From the NCBI GenBank assembly GCA_013388645.1, contig JACAEV010000229.1:1-41094 (forward strand): a stretch of 41,094 nt of DNA, read 5' to 3'. Position numbers and translations under genes: made by a program. Each line of letters begins with the position of its first letter. The stretch's first letter is position 1. The DNA comes from Syntrophaceae bacterium. Its GTDB lineage: Bacteria > Desulfobacterota > BSN033 > UBA1163. Of the stretch, positions 33,187-39,562 are shown piece after piece. The notes under the pieces are model-generated. The model did not search any database. It was not told where the DNA came from and saw only the letters and a program-made list of their open reading frames with translations.

Positions 33187-34209
33187 TTAAACTTCTTCCC
33201 AATGTTCGAATTGGTGATACTTTCTCTGAAGGACGTTCATCAACCCTTCAGGTTTGTAGACGATGAAGCCGATCAAAATAAGACAATACACGACAACCCG
33301 CATTTGGCCAAAACCGCGCAATGCCTCAGAGAGCGGAGTCAAAATAAACGCTCCAATCACAGGACCCACCAGAGTACCCATCCCACCCATGACTGTCGCG
33401 GCGATGGGGAGAATAGAATAATCCAACGCAAATTGGGATATTCCAACCCATCCATAGAGATGGCTGAGATAAGCACCCCCAAAACATCCCAACAAAGCGG
33501 CAATGAAGACGGCTTTGGTCTTATATGAAGTGATGCTGATGCCCGAGGCTTTGACCGCCTGGTCATTGTCCTTGATGGACCTTAAAATCAATCCAATGTC
33601 CTCCGTCACCAACCTTCTCAATGCAAAGAGAGCAATGATGACTCCCCCTAAGATGAGGTATTGGTCAACCCAGATATTGGGGAAGGTAGCCAGAGCGGTA
33701 ATGCCTTCGGTACCCCCAAAGATATTAAGAGCGATAATGATATAAACCGTCAGCAGAGGAAACATGAAGCTGATGATCGCAAAGTAGATGCCCCTGAGAC
33801 GAAGACAGGGGAGAAGAACTAAAGTACTAATCACAGCGCCGGCCACGGTTGCAATGGGTATGGTGAAGAAAGGAGCCCAGCCCAGTTTCGCATTTAAAAG
33901 CCCTGAGAGATAGGCGCCCGATCCGATGAAAAAAGCCCCGCCCAGACAAACCAAGCCGACATATTCAGCCAGAAAGTCAAATCCCAAAGCGAGCAGGGCA
34001 TAAATGCCAGCCTGGCATAGGACTCTCTGCCAGTACATCTCCAAAAAGAAAGGAGACAGGAGAAGACCAAAAATGAGGAGAGTTCTCGGCACCAGAAGAT
34101 AAAACATCTCTCTCCAAGAGGTCAGGGCATACAACCCTTCGGTCCGAACCTTGATCCCCCGGTCCAATCGCTCTTTTCGTCTTTGAATGGTACTCGTTTC
34201 CCTACTCAC
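33187..34209 (-). CDS. livM: Liv-type ABC transporter permease LivM
   Basis: This 340-residue inner-membrane permease has a basic N-terminal tail (about 1-35, STIQRRKERLDRGIKV), then about nine hydrophobic segments. It carries the family EAA-like loop DNDQAVKASGISITSYK, which contacts the ATPases. GTG at 34209 is the likely start, with only a weak ribosome site (GGACGAAG). It lies 35 bases after livH and one base before livG. Confidence 0.92.
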   Translation of the reverse strand: MSRETSTIQRRKERLDRGIKVRTEGLYALTSWREMFYLLVPRTLLIFGLLLSPFFLEMYWQRVLCQAGIYALLALGFDFLAEYVGLVCLGGAFFIGSGAYLSGLLNAKLGWAPFFTIPIATVAGAVISTLVLLPCLRLRGIYFAIISFMFPLLTVYIIIALNIFGGTEGITALATFPNIWVDQYLILGGVIIALFALRRLVTEDIGLILRSIKDNDQAVKASGISITSYKTKAVFIAALLGCFGGAYLSHLYGWVGISQFALDYSILPIAATVMGGMGTLVGPVIGAFILTPLSEALRGFGQMRVVVYCLILIGFIVYKPEGLMNVLQRKYHQFEHWEEV

Positions 34210-34244
34210 GGTTCTTCGTCCATCGTCCTTTGTTCATCATTTCC

Positions 34245-35129
34245 TCAGACTCTTTCCTCCAGTTCTTTCTGTTTTCCTAAAAGTCCAGAAGGCTTAAAAA
34301 TCAGGATCAAAATAATAGCCCCAACCAGCACCACCGATTCCCATACCGATCCGAATAAGGCCGTACTGATAATCATTGCAAAACCCAACACGAAGGAAGC
34401 TAATACCGCCCCTGCCCAACTACCCAGTCCCCCGATGATACAAACGGCGAGGGCATTGATTAAAATTCGATACCCTGCCTCGGCCGTTACATTACCGAGA
34501 GGGAGGATGATGACCGCTGCCAGACCCGCTAAGGCAGAACCAATGGAAAGGGAGATGATCGCTGCTCGATCCGAATCGATCCCAAGCATCATGGCAGCCT
34601 GTTCATCTTGAGCGATCGCTCGGAGCGATAAACCTGTTTTGGTGTGATGAGTAAAGAGCCATATCGAAACCACGACAGCCAATCCTCCCAGCATCACAAT
34701 CAGTCGCTGCGCATCGATGAGCACCCCTGCGATCTTTATCTTGGCATCAATAAAGGAAGGGAGAACATAAAAAGGGCCAATGAATCCTTTGAATCCCCCG
34801 ATCCCTTGTAGCCGTAATCCCTCCAATATGATCAGCCCCACAGCAAAAGAAGCGATAATTTCTGAGGTCGGCAAACCTCTTAGGCGTATGAGAACCAGAC
34901 GGTAGATCAATGCTCCTAATAAGGACGAAATTCCCAACGAGATGAGAATGGCGAAGGGATAGAATAATTTAAAGTCATTCACCATACTCCAGGTGAGAAA
35001 ACCAACTAAAACATATAATGCCCCATGGGCAAAATTGGGGAGTCGGCTCACCCCATATACAAGAGTAAAGCCTACGGCGACCAGAGCAAAGATGATGCTA
35101 TTGACTGTTCCGTAGATAAGGATGTTCAT
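34245..35129 (-). CDS. livH: Liv-type ABC transporter permease LivH
   Basis: From ATG 35129 the protein has 294 residues and about eight membrane segments. The N-terminal YGTVNSIIFALVAVGFTLVYG and the loop SLRAIAQDEQAAMMLGIDSD are family hallmarks. A TTG two codons earlier is an alternative. No ribosome site is visible, because the spacer to livK is filled with TGATCAATG-type repeats. Translation may depend on coupling to livK or on an unusual leader. Confidence 0.92.
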   Translation of the reverse strand: MNILIYGTVNSIIFALVAVGFTLVYGVSRLPNFAHGALYVLVGFLTWSMVNDFKLFYPFAILISLGISSLLGALIYRLVLIRLRGLPTSEIIASFAVGLIILEGLRLQGIGGFKGFIGPFYVLPSFIDAKIKIAGVLIDAQRLIVMLGGLAVVVSIWLFTHHTKTGLSLRAIAQDEQAAMMLGIDSDRAAIISLSIGSALAGLAAVIILPLGNVTAEAGYRILINALAVCIIGGLGSWAGAVLASFVLGFAMIISTALFGSVWESVVLVGAIILILIFKPSGLLGKQKELEERV

Positions 35130-35135
35130 AATCAA

Positions 35136-35258
35136 TGATCAATGGGCAGTGATCAATGGTCAATGATCAATGGATGGGCTATGACCAACGCTCAATGGTT
35201 TTAATAATTTCCTTTGATAATTGCTAATTGATCATTGAGAATTGATCATTGATCTTTT
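35136..35258. repeat. Iterated TGATCAATG repeats between livK and livH
   Basis: The spacer is built of many degenerate copies of TGATCAATGG and its complement (GATCATTGA), for example at 35133-35170 and 35229-35253. The complementary blocks at the two ends could fold into a long imperfect hairpin inside the liv transcript. No gene or ribosome site is present. Confidence 0.6.
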
Positions 35259-36542
35259 TTAGGCCTTTTTCAACCAGGGTGGCATCTTGATGGAACCCAT
35301 GGAGGCTGCCTGTGGAAAGATGGTGATCCTCTGTCCATCCTGCCATTGTACCCAGTTGCCTAACACACTGGTCTTCGGGTCATAGCCGTAAATAATTTGA
35401 TGATTTTCATTGAACCGAATCGTTCCCCGGACAGCAGGCAAATTTGTCTTTTCAAGGGCTGCGATGAGGGCATCCGTGTCGATCGAGCCGGCACGCTCAA
35501 TCGCATCCTTTAATACATAAAGGGCTTCATAGGCACTGACACATCCAGTGCTCCGGGGCGGAACTTTCCATCTCTTTTGAAACGCATCATAATATTTTTT
35601 TGTCCACGGAGTGACATTGGAGGGGGTACAACCTGCCTCCGAAAGAGTGACGATAGTATAAGCCCCTTTTCCCTTCGTCGCCTCCCAGAACCCCGGGTCC
35701 TCAGCGGCTCCGATGAAACCAATGGGTAGAGCAGGAATTTCCATGTCCGCCCATTGTCTCAACATGATTGATGTTTCAGGTGAATAGGCCCATATAAACA
35801 AAACTTGAGCGCCTGACTTTTTGCAATCTCCCAAAGCGACCGAATAATCCGTAGAGGCGATGGGGTGTTTGTCAAAACCTACCACTTCCCAACCATCTTT
35901 GACCGCCAGATTTTTTACAATATCTGCTGCAGCACGACACATGGCGCTATCATCAATAGAGATGAACATCTTATTAAATCCAAATTTTTCTTTAATTTCA
36001 TGGAGCAAATCCACACCTTCCTTAATATACCAAGCCACGCTTCCGCTTTCTCTGAAAGAATATTTATACTTATTTAGATCGGATCCAACCTTTTTATCCC
36101 ATCCAGGGGTGTAACAACCGATGGAAACAATATCGAGGATTTTATATTTGGCATAGAGATCAATGGCTGCCAGACCACATTCCGACATACAAGGCCCACC
36201 CACGATCATGTCGGATTTTTTCTGAAGAATCAGTTTCTCGATGGCAAGCAGAACCTCACTGGTCGGAACGCCTGGCTCTTCATCACGGGTATCAATAATT
36301 TCGAGCTTCAAAGGCCTCTTGGTATTACCCACCTTCACGCCACCTGCAGCATTAATTTCCTCTGATGCCAAGATCATGCCTCTTTCGCCATTCTGTCCAT
36401 AAGCACTTGCTCGGGGAACCGGGGCTCCGACCACAATTGGCTTGGCCTGAGAATGAACAACTGTCACGCCTGACATCATCGCCCCTGCCCCCACTGCAGT
36501 GGCTCCCAAAGTCTTTAAAAAATCACGTCTCGTTTTTTTCAT
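35259..36542 (-). CDS. livK: Liv-type ABC transporter substrate-binding protein (Tat-exported)
   Basis: This 427-residue periplasmic binding protein of the type I (Leu/Ile/Val-receptor) fold starts at ATG 36542 with AAGGAGGAG at ideal distance; the frame is open seven codons further to a TTG. The twin-arginine signal TRRDFLKTLGATAVGAGAMM is followed by cleavage near VVHSQA, so it is probably exported folded. The ligand domain begins IVVGAPVPRASAYGQNGERG. The ligand may be an amino acid, aromatic acid or other organic acid; neighbouring acyl-CoA genes favour an acid that is activated with CoA. It heads the livKHMGF operon. Confidence 0.9.
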   Translation of the reverse strand: MKKTRRDFLKTLGATAVGAGAMMSGVTVVHSQAKPIVVGAPVPRASAYGQNGERGMILASEEINAAGGVKVGNTKRPLKLEIIDTRDEEPGVPTSEVLLAIEKLILQKKSDMIVGGPCMSECGLAAIDLYAKYKILDIVSIGCYTPGWDKKVGSDLNKYKYSFRESGSVAWYIKEGVDLLHEIKEKFGFNKMFISIDDSAMCRAAADIVKNLAVKDGWEVVGFDKHPIASTDYSVALGDCKKSGAQVLFIWAYSPETSIMLRQWADMEIPALPIGFIGAAEDPGFWEATKGKGAYTIVTLSEAGCTPSNVTPWTKKYYDAFQKRWKVPPRSTGCVSAYEALYVLKDAIERAGSIDTDALIAALEKTNLPAVRGTIRFNENHQIIYGYDPKTSVLGNWVQWQDGQRITIFPQAASMGSIKMPPWLKKA

Positions 36543-36581
36543 GGGCTTCTCCTCCTTGATCAATTTATAAAAATCACCGAC

Positions 36582-36611
36582 TATATAACACGATCAAAAA
36601 CCACAAGTCAA
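36582..36611 (-). promoter_or_regulatory. Promoter of the liv operon
   Basis: Minus-strand TTGACT (36611-36606), an 18-base spacer and TATATA (36587-36582) lie about 40 bases before the livK ATG. The promoter is divergent from the acyl-CoA dehydrogenase promoter in the same 200-base region. Confidence 0.55.
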
Positions 36612-36643
36612 TTATAAAACTTGGCCCAAATTTCAAAAATCTC

Positions 36644-36671
36644 TTGACAAAAAAATTTCATGGTGTATCAA
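36644..36671 (+). promoter_or_regulatory. Promoter of the acyl-CoA dehydrogenase gene
   Basis: TTGACA (36644-36649), 16 bases, then TATCAA (36666-36671). The -35 lies in CTTGACAAAAAAA, the same 13-base string found in front of the small Cys-rich gene at 38421-38433. Two direct repeats of AATTATAAAAC (36610-36620 and 36682-36692) flank it. Confidence 0.5.
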
Positions 36672-36744
36672 ATTCATCAATAATTATAAAACAAGTTCAG
36701 TGCATCTTATTCACAAAAGAAATAAACATTTACGGAGGTGGTCT

Positions 36745-37959
36745 ATGTCGATGGACGTGATGCTTTCTCAGGATGAAATTTCCTTTCGAAATGAGTTTAA
36801 GATTTTTTTGGAGGGATTGGATCTCTCCTTCATCCTCCGAATGGACAAGGAGGATGAAAAAGAGTTCCCAAAGGATTTCGTCAAAGCCCTCGGACAGAAC
36901 AACTATCTGGGCATCCCATTGCCTAAGAAAATTGGAGGAAGAGGTCTCAATACCGTATGCGCTATTCTTGCAGAAGAAGAGCTTGGCGCTTTGGCCTTTC
37001 CGCTCGGTTGTGCCATGGGAATGTCAACCTATCTCTGCCGGGCCATTTATCAATATGGAAGTCCGGAGCTCTGGAAGAAATATATCATCCCCACGATGAA
37101 AGCAGATCTCATCTGTGCTGAGGGAATTACAGAACCCTTAAAAGGTTCGGATATTGCTCGTTTGCAGACCGTCGCAAAGAAAGAAGGAAACCACTACATC
37201 ATCTCAGGCGAAAAACGCTTCCAGAAAGGAGGGATTGGTGCAGATTGGTTTCTCACCTTTGCCAGAACGAACGCTGATGTTGCGCCTCACAAAGGAATCA
37301 CCGCCTTTGTAGCTGAAAGAAAACATGGCGTTAAAGTGGTGGAACAGTTCAATCTTTTAGGATGGCGTGGGATGGGAGCTTCCCATCTCCTTTTCAAAGA
37401 GGTGGCTGTCCCAGAGGAGAACCGGGTTGGCAATGAAGGCCAGGGATTTGAGATCCTCATGTATCTTCTTCAAACCGAACGCTTGATGGAGGCAGCCACC
37501 GCCTTGGGTTCTGCACGTGAATGCCTAAAGATGGCCGTGCGTTACTCGGATGCACGGGAACAGTTCGAACAGAAAATCAGGGAATTTCAGGGGATCAACT
37601 TTAAGGTTGCCGATATGGCTGCCACCCTTGATGCCGGAAGGCTACTCTGTTTGAGAGCAGCCAAGGTCATTGACCGAGAGGAAAAAAGGCCAAACAAGGA
37701 AGTAGCCATGGCGAAATTTTATGCCACGGAGGCAGCCTGGAATATCATTGATCAAGCCCTTCAGATCCTGGGAGGTATCGGTTATACCGATTATTATCCT
37801 ATCGAAAGGTTTCTCAGAGATGTTCGAGTTGCGAAGATCTACACCGGCACCAATGAAATCATGAGGGAACTCACCCAGCGAGGAACCTATGAGGAACTGC
37901 TGAAGGAAAAACCTTCACCCGCATGGAAACTCTGGAAAGGATCCAAGAATCTGATGTAA
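36745..37959 (+). CDS. Acyl-CoA dehydrogenase
   Basis: This FAD enzyme oxidises an acyl-CoA to enoyl-CoA. ATG 36745 follows ACGGAGGTGGTCT, giving 404 residues; the frame extends 15 codons further upstream without a ribosome site. All three domains are present: helical N-terminus, beta domain (CAEGITEPLKGSDI, FQKGGIGADWFLTFART) and C-terminal helices (SDAREQFEQKI, QILGGIGYTDYYPIERFLRD). The classical catalytic Glu position in IYEGT is Thr367 here (KIYTGTNEIM), whereas Glu245 in LLQTERLM fits the helix-G base used by isovaleryl-CoA and long-chain dehydrogenases. Branched or long-chain substrates are therefore likelier than short straight ones. The electron acceptor would be ETF. Confidence 0.92.
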   Translation: MSMDVMLSQDEISFRNEFKIFLEGLDLSFILRMDKEDEKEFPKDFVKALGQNNYLGIPLPKKIGGRGLNTVCAILAEEELGALAFPLGCAMGMSTYLCRAIYQYGSPELWKKYIIPTMKADLICAEGITEPLKGSDIARLQTVAKKEGNHYIISGEKRFQKGGIGADWFLTFARTNADVAPHKGITAFVAERKHGVKVVEQFNLLGWRGMGASHLLFKEVAVPEENRVGNEGQGFEILMYLLQTERLMEAATALGSARECLKMAVRYSDAREQFEQKIREFQGINFKVADMAATLDAGRLLCLRAAKVIDREEKRPNKEVAMAKFYATEAAWNIIDQALQILGGIGYTDYYPIERFLRDVRVAKIYTGTNEIMRELTQRGTYEELLKEKPSPAWKLWKGSKNLM

Positions 37960-37990
37960 TGGTTATCGGTCCAATGGCTAAGGTAATGAC

Positions 37991-38114
37991 GCCAGTTTTG
38001 TCGAAAGGTAAAGTGTGTGGTTGAAAAATCCTTATCCCTGACCTTTGAACCTTAAACCAAACTGGCTTCCTAACCTTTACCTAAATACCATGCGCCCATA
38101 TTTCATGGCGTATT
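37991..38114 (+). other. Interlocked inverted repeats ahead of the ferredoxin gene
   Basis: Two inverted repeats are arranged A-B-A'-B': GCCAGTTTTG (37991-38000) with CAAACTGGC (38058-38066), and AGGTAAAG (38006-38013) with CTTTACCT (38075-38082). Both cannot pair as nested stems, so in RNA they would form an H-type pseudoknot. A further imperfect hairpin (ATACCATG...CATGGCGTAT, about 38086-38114) sits just before the ferredoxin start. No promoter or gene is visible in this spacer. Confidence 0.35.
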
Positions 38115-38135
38115 TGTTTGATGCTTGGAAATAAA

Positions 38136-38327
38136 ATGAAACCCACTATTGAAATCCTCGATCACTGTAACGCCTGCGGGGCTTGTGTAGAAATCTGTCC
38201 TGTCTCTTGTTTAAAGCTTAACAATAGCTTACTCGAAGTTACCAACGAAGAGGTTTGCTTCGGTTGCCGCAAGTGCGAAGACGTATGTCCTAATGAAGCC
38301 ATTCGCATTAAAGGTATTGTACCTTAA
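38136..38327 (+). CDS. 2[4Fe-4S] ferredoxin
   Basis: This 63-residue protein has two complete cluster motifs, CNACGACVEICP and CFGCRKCEDVCP, a clostridial-type dicluster ferredoxin for low-potential electron transfer. ATG 38136 has TTGGAAATAAA in front. Upstream in-frame codons (ATG 38121, TTG 38118) would add a few residues. It lies between the acyl-CoA dehydrogenase and acyl-CoA synthetase genes, so it may serve redox steps of acyl-CoA oxidation or reduction, though this is inference. It points to anaerobic metabolism. Confidence 0.9.
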   Translation: MKPTIEILDHCNACGACVEICPVSCLKLNNSLLEVTNEEVCFGCRKCEDVCPNEAIRIKGIVP

Positions 38328-38659
38328 TAAAACCCTGTTTAACCTTTAATTCTTATAACTATTTAATATTAAAAGTTAAATTCAAAACATCTATCACATT
38401 ACGTAAACTGGAATTTTTTTCTTGACAAAAAAACAAGGTTTTGGTAATTAGGGTTGTAACTTGCGGTGGTTTATTCTTATTTGTTTCATTCCTTAAATAT
38501 TTAAAAAAATCTAAACAACTGGAATAAGGGGGGGTATATCCTTATACAAAAAATCATCCGAAAGAATGAAGGGAAAATTGGCTTCTTTATCGATTCCCCT
38601 TGCTCATTCTCTCCAAAATCAATCTTAGGAAACCCATACCTCAAACAGGTGAGAGACTT
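38328..38659 (+). other. Long AT-rich leader with promoter and hairpins
   Basis: The first 90 bases are AT-rich. A promoter candidate has TTGACA at 38422-38427 inside CTTGACAAAAAAA, with GGTAAT/TAATTA near 38443-38450. This would give an unusually long leader of about 200 bases for the next gene. Within it GAATGA-A-GGGAA (38564-38575) is complementary to TTCCC (38594-38598) and TCATTC (38604-38609), and GTATATCCTTATAC forms a small hairpin. No gene is seen. Confidence 0.4.
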
Positions 38660-38875
38660 ATGGATTGGAAACTGACTGCGACAACATTGTTCTGTGACAC
38701 GGTAAAGAAGTGGGTCCCCATCATGGTGTATAAGGATGGAAAAACGAATTGTGGTTATTACTACAGGCATCAGGTAGTTACTAAGGAAAATCCTGCTGGG
38801 TTTGCATGCCATGGACCCCAAGGATGTTCACTGTGTGAGGCTTATAAACAAGATGTTTTTTCTCGGCGTGGTTGA
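38660..38875 (+). CDS. Small cysteine-rich protein (71 aa)
   Basis: ATG 38660 follows AGGTGAGAGACTT; a TTG 20 codons earlier in frame is less likely. The 71-residue product, MDWKLTATTLFCDTVKKWVP..., has five Cys (LFCDT, TNCGYYY, and the cluster GFACHGPQGCSLCEAYK). No membrane segment or signal. The spacing C-x5-C-x2-C with a nearby His suggests metal binding. I do not recognise a named family. It precedes a lipoprotein and an acyl-CoA synthetase, possibly in one operon driven from the 38422 promoter. Confidence 0.6.
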   Translation: MDWKLTATTLFCDTVKKWVPIMVYKDGKTNCGYYYRHQVVTKENPAGFACHGPQGCSLCEAYKQDVFSRRG

Positions 38876-38945
38876 GTCATCTAAGAGGGTGTGAGTTAAA
38901 TCGTTTTAAATTTGCAATGAAGCAAACAAGATGAAGGAGGGTGCT

Positions 38946-39539
38946 ATGGAAAAAAAGGCGATGATCTTATTGATGGCGATGGTTTTTGGATTGGGTGTCT
39001 TGGGTTGCGCTGGGGAGAAGTCATTGGTTAAACCCACTCCCGCTCAAATTTTACCTGTTAAGGTAAAGGTCGATAGCATTGAGAGGCTCAATGCTATACC
39101 TGCTAAGCCCCCTTACCAAGCGACAGATGTCCTTGTATACAGGGTCAATTTCAGACTGACCAATCCAAACAATGCTCTAGCAAAGGTAGAAGATTTCTAT
39201 TTCGAGGCAAAAGTAGAGGATGGCACTCCCCAAAAGACGATCGTTCAGGCTGCTTCCATGCCGAGCTTGTTAATTCCCGCCAGCGGGGAAACTCTTTGGT
39301 CCTCCGTAGACATTTTTGTTTATGGTGGAGTGCTGGGTGCTTTTATCACCCGTGGTCTCGATGCAGGAGAGGGGATGAAAGGTGCAATACGAATGCGGGA
39401 AGAATTTTGGACGGACTTAGGGGCTGATAAAAGAAAATTCTTCATTGACGGCAATATCACTTATTCCCTCCCCGATTATCCCAAGTTGGGAACGGTTCGC
39501 GATCAATTCAAGAGCGAATTTACCATGCCAAAACTATAA
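38946..39539 (+). CDS. Lipoprotein with LEA/WHy-like domain
   Basis: This 197-residue protein starts at ATG 38946 behind GAAGGAGGGTGCT. The signal peptide ends with lipobox LGVLGC (lipidated Cys21), so it is processed by the Lgt and LspA encoded in this window. The body contains VLVYRVNFRLTNPNNALAKV and YFEAKVEDG, a pattern of beta strands like water-stress/LEA-2 (WHy) lipoproteins. The location is periplasmic face of a membrane. It is 23 bases before the acyl-CoA synthetase gene. A link to fatty-acid use is inferred from position only. Confidence 0.7.
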   Translation: MEKKAMILLMAMVFGLGVLGCAGEKSLVKPTPAQILPVKVKVDSIERLNAIPAKPPYQATDVLVYRVNFRLTNPNNALAKVEDFYFEAKVEDGTPQKTIVQAASMPSLLIPASGETLWSSVDIFVYGGVLGAFITRGLDAGEGMKGAIRMREEFWTDLGADKRKFFIDGNITYSLPDYPKLGTVRDQFKSEFTMPKL

Positions 39540-39562
39540 GTGCTGCACGAGGAGAGAGAATC

